The notes: a model not told the origin generated them from the letters alone. Shown: positions 1 to 8,562, numbered from the stretch's first letter. The stretch is DNA of 64,000 nt from a candidate division Hyd24-12 bacterium UBA6080 (GCA_002436025.1 DIXM01000012.1:62001-126000), one strand, 5' to 3'. Translations and numbers: made by a program.

Positions 1-531
1 TCCGCCGCTTCCCAGCGTGACGGGGGGAAGCTTCCACCAGGCGTGCCCCTCCTCGATGAAGCAGCGGGCTGGTGTGGGAGCCTCGTTGGCGGGCACCGGC
101 AGGTAGCCAAGTGCAGGAAGCAGAACGGCGCACAATGCGGCAAGAACGATCCGCGTTCCCTTTCCGTTGAAAAGTGCGGCAACGGCACATGCTGCAACAA
201 GGGGCAAGGCCTGTGCGGAAGGATTGGCGAGGACCCATGCCGAAACCGCAAGCCACCCGGCGATCCTTCCCGAAATGCGGCGCGATGAAAAGGCGGAGAG
301 AACGCCTGCGAGGGCGGCCGTGGCCGCTCCCGTGAAGGATGCAGTGGCGCACAGAAGTATCATGAGCCCCGGAATGAACACCGGGCCGCCGGTCAGCGTT
401 GAAACCGCCACTGCCGCCAGGGGAAGGGCCAGCCACTCCAGGGAAAACCCCCGGAAAAGAACGATGGCCAGCCAGACTGCCATGCCGGTCAGGGCCGTTA
501 CCAGTTCACCCTTGCGAAGGGATGTCCCCAC
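1..531 (-). CDS. Membrane protein, cut by window edge (3' end missing)
   Basis: An open frame with no stop runs from a GTG at 531 to the window edge (about 177 residues). The GTG is preceded by GGAGGT at 5-base spacing and overlaps the end of the upstream glycosyltransferase gene by 26 bases, so it is the last visible member of that operon. The product is strongly hydrophobic, rich in Ala, Leu and Val, with at least four likely membrane helices, then a more polar stretch at the cut end. An internal ATG at 483 is a possible alternative start. Position suggests a role in polysaccharide or glycolipid assembly, perhaps a GT-C enzyme, flippase or polymerase, but I recognise no family. Confidence 0.6.
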   Translation of the reverse strand, partial: MGTSLRKGELVTALTGMAVWLAIVLFRGFSLEWLALPLAAVAVSTLTGGPVFIPGLMILLCATASFTGAATAALAGVLSAFSSRRISGRIAGWLAVSAWVLANPSAQALPLVAACAVAALFNGKGTRIVLAALCAVLLPALGYLPVPANEAPTPARCFIEEGHAWWKLPPVTLGSGG

Positions 532-1696
532 CGGTCACCTCCAGCCGTGAATCGGGTCGGTCGCAGAAAATGTACGACAATCCGCCTTCAGTGAGAAGCC
601 TGAGCTGGATGGATCCCCCCGGCGGTACAAGGAAGGTCTCCCTGAGAGTACCGCCGGCATCGCACATGCCCCCGGAGACCGAGGCCCCCCGTGAGCGAAG
701 GGTGACAAAAGCCCCGGATGCCGGAAACACACCGTACGGGGCGATGCTTGTGCCCTGCAAGCCGGGACCGAGGGGACCGGGTCTTGGAAGCGGGAGGTCG
801 GACGGCTGTCCGTGGAGGCCGGAAAGTACATCCGGGGGAAGGTCGACAGGACTGACCCTGGCGCCGAGTTCATTCGTTAGGACACGCAGCCGTTGCTTCC
901 ATGGCTTTCCACGCCTCAGCAGACAAAGCTCGATCCTGGCCTCCCTGGCCAAAAACCCGCGGGGCAGCCTTCCACCTCCCAGAAACCTTCGGGCAAGCCT
1001 GACGGATGATGCCAGTTCCCATAGGGACGCATGGAACCTGTCGCTTGAAGCACCGATCATGTGAAGTGCCGATGCCCGCCTGAGAACGGAGAAGCCCCAA
1101 CCAAGAGCCCGGGCGCGAAGACAAAGGTCGGCGTCTTCGAAGTACATGAAGTACCCCGGGTCAAAACCCCCGACGGCCCTGAAAGCGTCGGTCCGCCAGA
1201 GGGAGACCGCGGCGGATACGCCTGGAGGCGAAGGAACATCATCGCCGGCGATTCTTTCCAGGTGCATGAAGCGGGCGTCCCATGCCTCACCGTAAGGTGT
1301 TACATAAACACCACTTCCAGCCGTTACGAGGGGCCACTTCCAGGCTCTGATGAGGGGTTGGACCCCCGCATGCGACTCATTGTCTTCAAGGTGGGCAACG
1401 AGCATTTCAAGGGATTCGGCTTCGATCCTGGCGTCGCTGTTCAGCAAAAGGATGTGCCCGGTTTCAACGTGCCTGACCGCGATGTTGTTGCCGTGCCCGA
1501 ACCCGAGGTTTTCCCCGGAGACGACCCTTGCGCCGGGTAAAAGGCGGGCCGCTTCGCCAGCCGAGTCGTCGGACGACCCGCTGTCGTAGATGACGGCGCT
1601 GGTTCCCAGCCCGTTGATCGTTTCAGCCAGTTGCGGCAGGAGGCCAACGTTGTTGTGAAGTACCGTGACCACCGTGACGGAGTTCAGGGAGCTCAT
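506..1696 (-). CDS. Family 2 glycosyltransferase (rhamnosyltransferase-like)
   Basis: About 396 residues. The N-terminal 250 residues are a GT-A fold: TVVTVLHNN near the start, a GSSDDSAG loop, ENLGFGHGNN, the metal-binding LLNSDAR (DxD-like) near residue 90, and GGFDPGYFMYFEDADLCLRA near residue 195, which is typical of WbbL-type rhamnosyl or galactosyl transferases. The C-terminal 130 residues look like an added beta-rich domain of unknown role. The ATG at 1696 overlaps the stop of the preceding gene (ATGA); a GTG nine bases earlier is also possible. It probably adds a sugar to a cell-surface polysaccharide from a nucleotide-sugar donor. The acceptor and sugar cannot be told from sequence. 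Confidence 0.85.
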   Translation of the reverse strand: MSSLNSVTVVTVLHNNVGLLPQLAETINGLGTSAVIYDSGSSDDSAGEAARLLPGARVVSGENLGFGHGNNIAVRHVETGHILLLNSDARIEAESLEMLVAHLEDNESHAGVQPLIRAWKWPLVTAGSGVYVTPYGEAWDARFMHLERIAGDDVPSPPGVSAAVSLWRTDAFRAVGGFDPGYFMYFEDADLCLRARALGWGFSVLRRASALHMIGASSDRFHASLWELASSVRLARRFLGGGRLPRGFLAREARIELCLLRRGKPWKQRLRVLTNELGARVSPVDLPPDVLSGLHGQPSDLPLPRPGPLGPGLQGTSIAPYGVFPASGAFVTLRSRGASVSGGMCDAGGTLRETFLVPPGGSIQLRLLTEGGLSYIFCDRPDSRLEVTGGDIPSQG

Positions 1697-3288
1697 CGCT
1701 GCCACACCCAGACGCTGTCATCCTGTGTGCCCGAGGGGAATGCCGGGGCGTAGAGGGAGTCGTACAGAGCCCGCTGCACAGGCTCAAGAAGCATCCTGTG
1801 ATAAAGGGCGGTTTCAGCCGTGGTGCCAGTGAGCACATCCGCGGTTACAATGCTGGAATCGCCCATGAGAAGACCGTTTAGTCCGGCATCTTCAAGGGCT
1901 TTGAAGCCTCCCCTGGCAAGAAAGGCAGTGAGGCGCGGCTGTCCATGCCGGGTCTGATAAAAGGCAGTGATGCGTGTCATGCAGCCCGCGGGCAGGTCGA
2001 GTACCGGACCGGTCGCACGAAGGCACGCGTCAGGGACGGAAGCGGACAGGGTTGGAAACACAGGGATGAAGAGCTCGAACAGGACGAAGAAAAGAACGAG
2101 ATTCCGCAGGAGGGGTTTCAGGCCGCCGTAGGCAACACCCGCTGTCACCGCAGCGATAGCCCCGGCGAGCATCGCCAGCCTTGCTGGGACCCTGGCGTTC
2201 GCAAGCAACGAAAGCCTTGCCGGAGCCATCCAGGGAAGGACCAGGGACGTGGGGGTCCCCTTCCATTTCAACAGTGGCCCAAGGCTCAGCAGGACTATGG
2301 ACAGCACGATCAGGCAAAGTGCCCATCTGCGTTTCGCGGCACACGTGAGGATGAACACAACAAGCACGGAAAGACCGAACGATACGTTGCCCTCAAAGGC
2401 GTTGGGCATCCAGCATTGTTTGAGCGGAAGGGAAAAGACTGTCCCTGCAAGCCCGAAGGGAGAGGGCATGAGGTATGAAAGCGGCTCGGCGCTCCAATGT
2501 ACCGCCTCCCTCCATGTCATGGGTTCAGCGGAGATCCCTCCCCCGCGCGGTATGAACCAGATCGCGGCAAGTGCGACTCCGGCGGCAAGCGAGGCCAGAG
2601 CACGAATGGCCCTGCCTTTCGTGAACCTGCCCTTTAGAAGTATCATCACCGCGACTGCTCCGAAACAGATGAAAATGACATGGTAGAAGCTCTCCAGTGT
2701 GGCCAGCCCGGCGAACAACGCGGCAAAAGGCAGCCCCCGCCCCCGCTTCAGGCAATTCGTGAAGAAGTACAGCGACAACATGCCCCAGCCCATCTGGGCT
2801 ATCATGTAGTGCTGGTAGAGGTGCCCCGCCCTCGAAGGCATCAGGGCAACGATGAAACCGGCCAGAAAGGCTCCGTCCCAGCCTGCACCCCACTGACGGG
2901 CCAGCAGGACACCCGCAGCGAAAACGATTGCCGTGCCTAAAAAAAGGGCCGTGTTGAGCGCAATCACCGGGTCGGCTGAAACAAGAGGGTTCGCAAGGGC
3001 AAGCGTCGAGGGCCACCCGATGTTGTGCATGGCCATCGAAGCGCCCCGGGGATGAAAGACCAGGGGACAGAACATGGGGTCAAGTGATCCGGAAAGCGCC
3101 CTTTCGGTCCACCAGAAATGCCACACTGCATCATAGACATCGGAATCGCCCTGGACGACCACATCGGCGGGATCTGCGGGAAGCCCGACTGGTGTGCCAT
3201 CCCCCGAGAGAAGCAGACCGAGCCACGGAGCGAGCACCGCGGAGACAGTTACCAGGATAGTGAAGGGAACGGTCAGAGACCTGGACAA
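1693..3288 (-). CDS. Polytopic membrane protein, probable GT-C glycosyltransferase
   Basis: About 531 residues with roughly ten hydrophobic segments. The first helix is followed by a long polar loop with a GDSDVYDAVWHFWW motif, where the acidic residues resemble the catalytic loop 1 of GT-C enzymes that use polyprenyl-phosphate sugars. A C-terminal soluble part (about residues 410-531) follows the helices. Start is a TTG at 3288 with GGGGGC five bases upstream, overlapping the preceding GT4 gene by 16 bases. The neighbour at 4445-5176 resembles a polyprenyl-phosphate sugar synthase and could supply its lipid-linked donor. The family assignment is an inference from topology and context. Confidence 0.65.
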   Translation of the reverse strand: MSRSLTVPFTILVTVSAVLAPWLGLLLSGDGTPVGLPADPADVVVQGDSDVYDAVWHFWWTERALSGSLDPMFCPLVFHPRGASMAMHNIGWPSTLALANPLVSADPVIALNTALFLGTAIVFAAGVLLARQWGAGWDGAFLAGFIVALMPSRAGHLYQHYMIAQMGWGMLSLYFFTNCLKRGRGLPFAALFAGLATLESFYHVIFICFGAVAVMILLKGRFTKGRAIRALASLAAGVALAAIWFIPRGGGISAEPMTWREAVHWSAEPLSYLMPSPFGLAGTVFSLPLKQCWMPNAFEGNVSFGLSVLVVFILTCAAKRRWALCLIVLSIVLLSLGPLLKWKGTPTSLVLPWMAPARLSLLANARVPARLAMLAGAIAAVTAGVAYGGLKPLLRNLVLFFVLFELFIPVFPTLSASVPDACLRATGPVLDLPAGCMTRITAFYQTRHGQPRLTAFLARGGFKALEDAGLNGLLMGDSSIVTADVLTGTTAETALYHRMLLEPVQRALYDSLYAPAFPSGTQDDSVWVWQR

Positions 3289-4448
3289 GAGAGCCCCCGA
3301 TCCCCTTCGTGCGGCATTGGAGAATCGTCGAGCAGGTTGTGGATCATTGCGCTGAAAGCATTCGTGTCAGCCTGTTTCGCCGCGTACGCTGCTCCACGGG
3401 AGGCAAGCTCTTCCATGAGTGAAGGGTTGGACAGAAGATAGTGAGCCGCCGCCGTCGCGGAATCCGGAAGATCGTGTGTGGAAACCCTGAGCACGGCACC
3501 TGAAGGGATATCGGTGAACGCCCCCGAATCACTGATGATGGTGGGCACGGAAGCCCTGAGCAGTTCGAGCAGGCTGCCGGATGTCTCTCCGCATGACCCT
3601 TCCCTGAGATCCAGGGCGATGTGGAACGTTCTCAGCATCGACTGGTATTCGGCCTCGGGAAGGCGGCCCGTGACCCTGACCCATGGTAACCCTGGGTCGG
3701 GCCAGCCCGCACCCACAGCCAGAAGCACGGCATCGCGACCTGCCCTCAGGGCCGAAACGACCGACAGGGCATGCTGCCATCCCCTTCCGTAGCCGAAGCC
3801 GCCCGCAACGCCCACCACCAACTCCTCCGACGGCCTGTTCGAAACAGGGGCCATCCGGTCGGGAAGGGGGTCGAGCGGGTGACCGAGCATGGTTATCCCT
3901 CTGTCGAAACCCGCTGCCACAAGGGTTGACCTGGCCCTGTTGTTAAGGCACGCGATGGCGCTGCACCAGCTCGTGACCCTTTTGAAAAGGGGGTGGGTTC
4001 GAAGCCTTCCGTCGTACTCTTCGCGGCTTTCCGCAGGTCTGCCCATGAGCCTGGCGACCCTTTCCGCATCGGGTCCGTAGTCGTACTCGAGATGCCTTCG
4101 GTATTCCGCCCAGTCTCCCGTGGTATCGGCCATGTGTCTCAGTATGTGGTGGAAATTGGTCTCGTGGAAAATGCCCGCCCCCCCCCATCTTCGAAGGGCG
4201 TGGAAAACCCCGGAGCAGTGTGTGGAGTTGCCGAGCTGAAACACCCTTTGTGCGGGAAGGCCCGAACCGCCGAGGTCAAGCCCGGACAGGGGGATGCACC
4301 GGAATCCGGGAAGGGCCTCACTTCCAGCTGTGAATGCCACGGTCCAGTCAACCGTGTCGCGGGTGATGGCCAGAATTCGCGCAGCGTAAGTCGCAAGGCC
4401 TGTTTCGAGTGGCGGAAGAGGGGATACGAGAAGGGCCTCGCGCCTCAC
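3273..4448 (-). CDS. Family 4-like glycosyltransferase
   Basis: About 391 residues. The N-terminus has SPLPPLETGLATYAARIL, the usual GT-B opening of family 4 enzymes. The C-terminal half has VGVAGGFGYGRGWQHALSV, a VTGRLPEAEY turn and LDLREGSCGETSGSLLELL (E-x7-E-like sugar-nucleotide site). It probably transfers a sugar from a nucleotide donor onto a growing surface glycan. I chose the GTG at 4448 because it overlaps the stop of the upstream gene as GTGA; the frame is open back to an ATG at 4505, which would add 19 poorly matching residues and overlap the upstream gene by 61 bases. Confidence 0.8.
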   Translation of the reverse strand: MRREALLVSPLPPLETGLATYAARILAITRDTVDWTVAFTAGSEALPGFRCIPLSGLDLGGSGLPAQRVFQLGNSTHCSGVFHALRRWGGAGIFHETNFHHILRHMADTTGDWAEYRRHLEYDYGPDAERVARLMGRPAESREEYDGRLRTHPLFKRVTSWCSAIACLNNRARSTLVAAGFDRGITMLGHPLDPLPDRMAPVSNRPSEELVVGVAGGFGYGRGWQHALSVVSALRAGRDAVLLAVGAGWPDPGLPWVRVTGRLPEAEYQSMLRTFHIALDLREGSCGETSGSLLELLRASVPTIISDSGAFTDIPSGAVLRVSTHDLPDSATAAAHYLLSNPSLMEELASRGAAYAAKQADTNAFSAMIHNLLDDSPMPHEGDRGLSCPGL

Positions 4449-5176
4449 CGCACACCGCGCCAGGTACGCACCCGGAAAGCCCACAGTTGAACCCACAACT
4501 CCCATATGGCGCCGAATCTGACGAACGCGAAAAAACCCCTTCGTGACGTCTCGAAGCTTACCGTGCCGGCCCTTCTTGGGTAGTGTGACACCGGGACCTG
4601 CAGGACCCTGTACCCCATTCCCCTGGCCAGTGTCAGTATCTCGAAATCAACAGTCCCGCTTGTGGAGAGGGGTTTCACTCTCTCAAAAATGCTTCTTCTG
4701 TAAAGTTTGAACGAGGCGTCAACATCCTTGAAACCCCTCATGAAAAGCATGAGCGTGACAAGGTTCCATCCCAGGGAGTAGATGAGACGCATTCCGGGAT
4801 CCCTGCGACGGCGCCGGAAACCCGACACCACATCGGCCTCGGACCTTCTTTCCCAAAGCAGTACAAGTTCGTCGAGATCGAACTGGCCGTCGCAGTCCGT
4901 GTAGAAGACCCAGGGATAACGGGAGTTCTGGATCCCTGTTCTCACGGCGCTGCCGAAGCCCATGTTGTGCCCGTGGTCAACAAGCCTCACCCTGGGTTCC
5001 TGTCGGGACAGCTCAAGGGTTATCTCCCTTGTCCTGTCCGTCGAGCCGTCGTTCACAACGATCACTTCCCAGTGTGACCCGACACAAGCGTTGAGAACCC
5101 GACAGGCGTTTGAGACCATGAAGGCCACGTTTTCCTCCTCGTTGAAAGTGGGGAGGAAAAGGCTGATCCCTTCCAA
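4445..5176 (-). CDS. Polyprenyl-phosphate sugar synthase-like family 2 glycosyltransferase
   Basis: 243 residues of the DPM1/Ppm1 type: FLPTFNEEENV at the N-terminus, VIVVNDGSTDRTREI near residue 40, HNMGFGSAVRTGI, the catalytic YTDCDGQFDLDEL near residue 95, and the C-terminal half of the catalytic domain with KDVDASFKLYRRSIFE. Such enzymes load mannose, glucose or similar sugars onto undecaprenyl phosphate at the inner membrane. Here there are only short hydrophobic stretches rather than a full C-terminal membrane anchor. A TTG start lies five bases after the flavin reductase stop, so the two genes are probably cotranscribed. It likely feeds the downstream GT-C-like membrane protein. Confidence 0.82.
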   Translation of the reverse strand: MEGISLFLPTFNEEENVAFMVSNACRVLNACVGSHWEVIVVNDGSTDRTREITLELSRQEPRVRLVDHGHNMGFGSAVRTGIQNSRYPWVFYTDCDGQFDLDELVLLWERRSEADVVSGFRRRRRDPGMRLIYSLGWNLVTLMLFMRGFKDVDASFKLYRRSIFERVKPLSTSGTVDFEILTLARGMGYRVLQVPVSHYPRRAGTVSFETSRRGFFAFVRFGAIWELWVQLWAFRVRTWRGVR

Positions 5177-5181
5177 GGGGT

Positions 5182-5685
5182 TCAGCCCGTGTAAGTGGGG
5201 GCCGTCTTGGGTGACCTGCCCTTTTTGACGAGATGATAGTGGGCGTACGTCATTGGCGTGGACTCACTGAGAATGCCCGAATCAAGGACCTCGCCCAGGA
5301 ACAGCGTATGGGTCCCGCAGTCGAGGCTTCCGATGATCCTGCCTTCAAGATAGGCACAGGCGTTCTCGGTCACGATCGGAACACCGGTCACTCCCCTCAT
5401 GCTGTCTACGCCCTGCATCTTGGGGTACTCGCGGCCGCATCTGAAACCGAAGCGTCCGATGAAGACCATGTCGGCCTCTTCAGTGATCACTGAAACCGAG
5501 AAAAGGCCGCTTTTCAGAAAGAACTCGTGTGTGAAGTTCTGTTTGTTTATGCTGATGCCCATCCTGGGGGGCTCGGAAGTGATCTGGAAAACGGTGTTGG
5601 CGATCTGGGCGTTGCATTCGCCTTCGAGGCCTGAGGCGACCACGTACATTCCATAACTAAGCTTGTGAAACGCTCGGGAGTCCAT
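5182..5685 (-). CDS. Flavin reductase-like FMN-binding split-barrel protein
   Basis: 167 residues matching the flavin reductase/flavoredoxin domain: KLSYGMYVVAS at the start, NAQIANTVFQITSEPPRMGISI (FMN contact region) and FFLKSGLFSVSVI. The final 20 residues are basic. In anaerobes this fold is often linked to rubredoxin or flavodiiron oxygen-defence chains and is sometimes fused to rubredoxin; no rubredoxin domain is present here. The ATG at 5685 follows AAGGG, and the gene lies 13 bases after a PerR/Fur-like regulator, which supports an oxidative-stress or electron-transfer role. Its substrate and electron partner are unknown. Confidence 0.85.
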   Translation of the reverse strand: MDSRAFHKLSYGMYVVASGLEGECNAQIANTVFQITSEPPRMGISINKQNFTHEFFLKSGLFSVSVITEEADMVFIGRFGFRCGREYPKMQGVDSMRGVTGVPIVTENACAYLEGRIIGSLDCGTHTLFLGEVLDSGILSESTPMTYAHYHLVKKGRSPKTAPTYTG

Positions 5686-5698
5686 TTTGGTTACCCTT

Positions 5699-6097
5699 CT
5701 AAAAGGCCGACGGTCTGCCGGGCATGCACGCCTGACAGTAACCGGAGAACAGAAGCTGCGCGCCAGTTACAGCGCAGCCGTCAATGGAGTCGGGGTACAG
5801 CAGGGAAACTCCCGCGCCGGTTGCGGGCACATCCGAGAGGGTGTGGCAGCCCTGACACAGGAAATGGTGGTGCGGCATGGTGTTGGCATCGAAGCGGCAT
5901 TCCGGTGCGCCGGCAATGGCATTGATGAAACCGGCGGCCACCATGTTTTCAAGGTTTCTGTACACGGTTGCAAGGCTGATGTTGGGCAGGCTTTCGCGAA
6001 CGCGCTCATGGATGAGCAAGGCGCTGGGGTGATCATGGATGTCCCTGAGGACTGCGGCAATCGCCAGCTTCTGTGTTGTGCATCTTCCCTGAAGCAT
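5699..6097 (-). CDS. Fur-family regulator, PerR-like
   Basis: 132 residues with the family winged helix (KLAIAAVLRDI, then SLATVYRNLENMVAAGFI as recognition helix) and the dimerisation domain. The regulatory metal site residues of the MPHHHFLCQGCHTL segment and two CxxC pairs (CQGC and C-terminal CQAC) for structural zinc are visible. Arg in ECRFDAN precedes the HHH motif, and an Asp sits where PerR proteins have Asp, but PerR versus Fur cannot be settled by eye. The flavin reductase gene directly downstream argues for peroxide or oxygen sensing. The ATG at 6097 has GAAGGG upstream. I found no convincing PerR-box palindrome in the 118-base upstream gap. Confidence 0.85.
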   Translation of the reverse strand: MLQGRCTTQKLAIAAVLRDIHDHPSALLIHERVRESLPNISLATVYRNLENMVAAGFINAIAGAPECRFDANTMPHHHFLCQGCHTLSDVPATGAGVSLLYPDSIDGCAVTGAQLLFSGYCQACMPGRPSAF

Positions 6098-6214
6098 CGG
6101 TTCCCTTCATCAAGAATGAACGGTGCTACGATAATCAAAGCCACCCTGGAAGGGTATCGTTTTTCTTGTTGAGGGCATAGGGCATCAGACACATGAGCCG
6201 TGATACTTACAAGA

Positions 6215-6634
6215 TCACTTCCAGGGATTGATGACGGAAAGACCGGTGTCTTTAAAATCAGCTTCGTTTCGGGTTGCGAGCGTGCAGGAATGGGTCAGGG
6301 CAATTGCTGCAATGAGTGAGTCGATGGCTGCCAGGGGGCGACCGTGTCGCTCCAGTCGGCCGACCAGCTCACCCCATTTCAGCATCACATTCACATCAAG
6401 GGTCAGTATCCGATCTTTGAAACGGGCCGGCAACTCATCAGTAAGCCACTGCTGAAGTGCATCTTTCCGGCTTGAGCCTGCCAGCTTCTCGATTCCCTTG
6501 CGAAGCTCGCCGATCGTGATCACACTGAGAAAAACGCTCGACGGATCAAGCTGATCAAGCCACTGGATGACTCGCTCGCTCGGGTGTCGGGCGATCAGTT
6601 CTGAGATGACGTTGGTATCAAGAAGGTATCTCAT
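6215..6634 (-). CDS. vapC: VapC/FitB-type PIN-domain toxin
   Basis: 139 residues with the PIN ribonuclease fold: MRYLLDTNVISEL carries the first catalytic Asp, GELRKGIEKL the Glu, and AAIDSLIAAIAL near residue 105 plus EADF near the end give the other acids. VapC enzymes cleave tRNA or rRNA and are held inactive by their antitoxin. It overlaps the antitoxin gene by four bases and is the second gene of the pair. The pair sits between a Fur regulator and a small unknown gene with no other mobile features, so it is probably a stand-alone stability or stress module. Confidence 0.93.
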   Translation of the reverse strand: MRYLLDTNVISELIARHPSERVIQWLDQLDPSSVFLSVITIGELRKGIEKLAGSSRKDALQQWLTDELPARFKDRILTLDVNVMLKWGELVGRLERHGRPLAAIDSLIAAIALTHSCTLATRNEADFKDTGLSVINPWK

Positions 6635-6885
6635 AGGGCCGGGTCAGTTCGAACCGGGCTGGAATCTCGGGTCAGGTCCAGATTGACCCCAAACAAAGGG
6701 GACTCTCTGAAGAAATCGGACAGTTTCTTCTGGATCAGAATCAAACCGCGATACTCGGTGTAGGAGAGAACAACAGCTGTATCGGCTCCACGCTTTGTGA
6801 TTACCTGCGGGCCTTTGTTCAATGCCGCCTCGACGACTTCGCTGAATTTGTTCTTGGCCTCCTGCAGCTGCCAGATGTGAGACAT
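6631..6885 (-). CDS. Phd/YefM-family antitoxin
   Basis: 84 residues. The N-terminal 50 residues match Phd/YefM (WQLQEAKNKFSEVVEAALNKGPQVITKRG, then AVVLSYTEYR), which form the DNA-binding dimer. The C-terminal 30 residues should wrap the PIN toxin. It overlaps vapC at ATGA and should repress the operon together with the toxin; a good promoter and an inverted repeat lie just upstream (6898-6940). Confidence 0.93.
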   Translation of the reverse strand: MSHIWQLQEAKNKFSEVVEAALNKGPQVITKRGADTAVVLSYTEYRGLILIQKKLSDFFRESPLFGVNLDLTRDSSPVRTDPAL

Positions 6886-6897
6886 TATCCCTCCCTG

Positions 6898-6940
6898 TCT
6901 AGTCTGTCTAGATTGTAAGGCGAGTTTTGCGTAATGTCAA
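6898..6940 (-). promoter_or_regulatory. Promoter and operator of the toxin-antitoxin pair
   Basis: On the minus strand a TTGACA -35 box (6935-6940), a 17-base spacer and a TACAAT -10 box (6912-6917) are followed at once by the inverted repeat TCTAG-N5-CTAGA (6898-6912), which ends 12 bases before the antitoxin start codon. The repeat touches the last base of the -10 box, so a bound Phd-VapC complex would block transcription. This is the usual autoregulation of such pairs. Confidence 0.8.
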
Positions 6941-6984
6941 CTGCAGATTGAGACGTGGCCCAAAATGAATCAGGGCAAAGGAAT

Positions 6985-7362
6985 TCAGGCACACGAGCCG
7001 TCGTGCTGACCCGCCGGGAAAGCCGCATGGCAGTCTGAAGCGTTCAGCACATCGAGGTCGAGAAGGTCGCGGATGATGCGTATCGTTCTGTTCTCGCTGG
7101 CGCGGCCTTCGTCAGTTACCCTGGCTCCACGCAGGAGCATCAGGCCCTGTGAGCCGGCCCTGCTTGTGGATACGGTTCTGTAAAGAACGCCCGACCCGCA
7201 GCCCGGGCCGGAAAGGCACCATACCCGCTCGGAGAGGACCGCCGTTGCGCCCGGACGCCTGACATCCAGCAGAAGGGCCACCCTGTCGCCGCCCTGAAAG
7301 TGAACCCTGACCGGACTGACCTGCCGGCCTCCCGTTTCCTGTGAAACCAACCAAGTGTTCAT
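6985..7362 (-). CDS. Small protein of unknown function
   Basis: 125 residues from the ATG at 7362, which has a near-perfect AAGGAGGT ribosome site; the frame is open further upstream but without such a site. No signal peptide or membrane helix. The first 90 residues look beta-rich (VRVHFQGGDRVALLLDVR), somewhat like a PilZ-type barrel, but the PilZ RxxxR motif is not evident. Four cysteines (WCLSGPGC, DCHAAF and the C-terminal SCA) may matter. It stands alone between the toxin-antitoxin pair and a secreted propeller gene. I do not recognise a family. Confidence 0.7.
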   Translation of the reverse strand: MNTWLVSQETGGRQVSPVRVHFQGGDRVALLLDVRRPGATAVLSERVWCLSGPGCGSGVLYRTVSTSRAGSQGLMLLRGARVTDEGRASENRTIRIIRDLLDLDVLNASDCHAAFPAGQHDGSCA

Positions 7363-7438
7363 GTGTTTACCTCCTTGGGAATACATAGTGAATTCGAATG
7401 GCAATGTAAACACCTGTATAGTTCAACGGGTAAAGAGA

Positions 7439-7460
7439 GGGGGTGGCCGGAGCCACCCCC
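7439..7460 (-). terminator. Intrinsic terminator of the interrupted propeller gene
   Basis: A nine-base-pair perfect stem GGGGGTGGC/GCCACCCCC with a four-base loop, followed on the minus strand by TCTCTTT. It lies nine bases beyond the stop of the secreted propeller gene. Confidence 0.75.
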
Positions 7461-7468
7461 TCAGATGG

Positions 7469-8476
7469 CTAACGCGGTCCGGCGGTCTTTATCAGCCTTG
7501 TCACAAGGGTTTCGGAGCTGTCTGAGACCCTTGCGAAGTAGATGCCGGGGGAGACCGACTGCGCGTTCCAGAGGTAGCTTCCGGAAAAAGGCGCTGATTC
7601 AACGGACCTTCCGAACACGTCATAGACCTGGATATCGGCGCCTGTGAAGCCTGACCCCGTTATCAGGACTGAACCTGAGAACGGGTTTTCGCTTACAGCA
7701 AGTGTTCTGGGCGTGACCGCGGAAGAGTGCTCTTCCGCCGTTCCGGTGATGACGTCTATCTGGTAGATCATGTCGTTGTCGGGGTTGCTGGCCCAGATGT
7801 GGCCCTCGGAGTCTACGGCAAGCCCACGCGCCGCTGAAACCAGCGACCCTTCAATGAACCCAGCGACGACACCACTGGTGTTGTAGGCTATTATGGGGCT
7901 GTCGGCGTTGTCCCGGGCGATCCACACCCCGCCTCCCGACAGGAAGGCGATGTCATGGTAACCTGTGCCCAGACCCGGGAAAAGGGTCATGTAGCTGCTG
8001 ACCGTACCCGCCGTGGTGAACTTGGCCACCACGGGAGCACCCGAGGAGTTGGTTCCGAGAAGGTAGATGAAGTTCGAATCGAAGCATGCACCCGTCACCG
8101 ACGAGTAAAGGGGGCTGCCTCAACAGTACGAGTCGAAGGTGCCCTGAAGCACGCCCGACTCGTTGTATTTGTAGACTGTGCCGTAGGAGGAGGCGTAGGT
8201 CATGGGGGCGTACAGTACCGAAGCGCCCCATGCGAGGCCGGTCGTGACCGGGTTATAGGAAGGGGTCTGATCGGTGATGTAGAACGAGGAGACGACATCG
8301 CCGTCAGCGGGGTCCAGCTGGTAGACGTACTGTGTGGTGCCGTCGACGGCCCATAGGTACCCGTTGCCCCAGGCCAGACCGCTTATCCCTGTGTCAGGGG
8401 CGTCGAAGCTGTTCAACACCGTGGCGGCGAACACGGTCAGCGGCAGAATAAAAATACAGAGAAGAACACCATGCAT
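7469..8476 (-). pseudogene. Secreted beta-propeller with T9SS-type C-terminal domain, interrupted by in-frame TGA
   Basis: A signal peptide (LLCIFILPLTVFAAT) at 8476 opens a frame of propeller-like blades (ISGLAWGNGYLWAVDG, TTGLAWGASVLYAP). It hits one TGA at 8120-8122 and continues in the same frame through further blades (HDIAFLSGGGVWIARD, RGLAVDSEGHIWASNP) to a Bacteroidetes-type sorting domain (DIQVYDVFGRSVESAPF, GIYFARVSD) ending at 7469. Without the TGA it would be a normal protein of about 335 residues. The codon before TGA is Cys (FDSYC-stop-GSPLYSS). A recent nonsense mutation or a base-call error is the simplest reading; selenocysteine is possible but unusual for this protein type. 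Promoter and terminator are both intact. Confidence 0.75.
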
Positions 8477-8518
8477 CCCCGTTACCTCGCTTTCGGTTCA
8501 TGAAACGTCTCTTGCCTA

Positions 8519-8547
8519 AGTTTACTCCCTTTACGTTGTATTGTCAA
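8519..8547 (-). promoter_or_regulatory. Promoter of the interrupted propeller gene
   Basis: Minus-strand TTGACA (8542-8547), 17-base spacer, TAAACT (8519-8524), placed about 40 bases upstream of the ATG at 8476, which has GAGG as ribosome site. Confidence 0.65.
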
Positions 8548-8562
8548 CGCAGAGAAGCGGTA

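Noticed and set aside
5767..6192. 141-codon minus-strand frame overlapping the Fur-family gene in another frame
   Set aside because: The Fur-family frame has complete winged-helix and metal motifs; this frame has none.
6098..6214. PerR box upstream of the Fur-family gene
   Set aside because: GATTATC-like half-sites occur, but no symmetric 7-1-7 palindrome was found.
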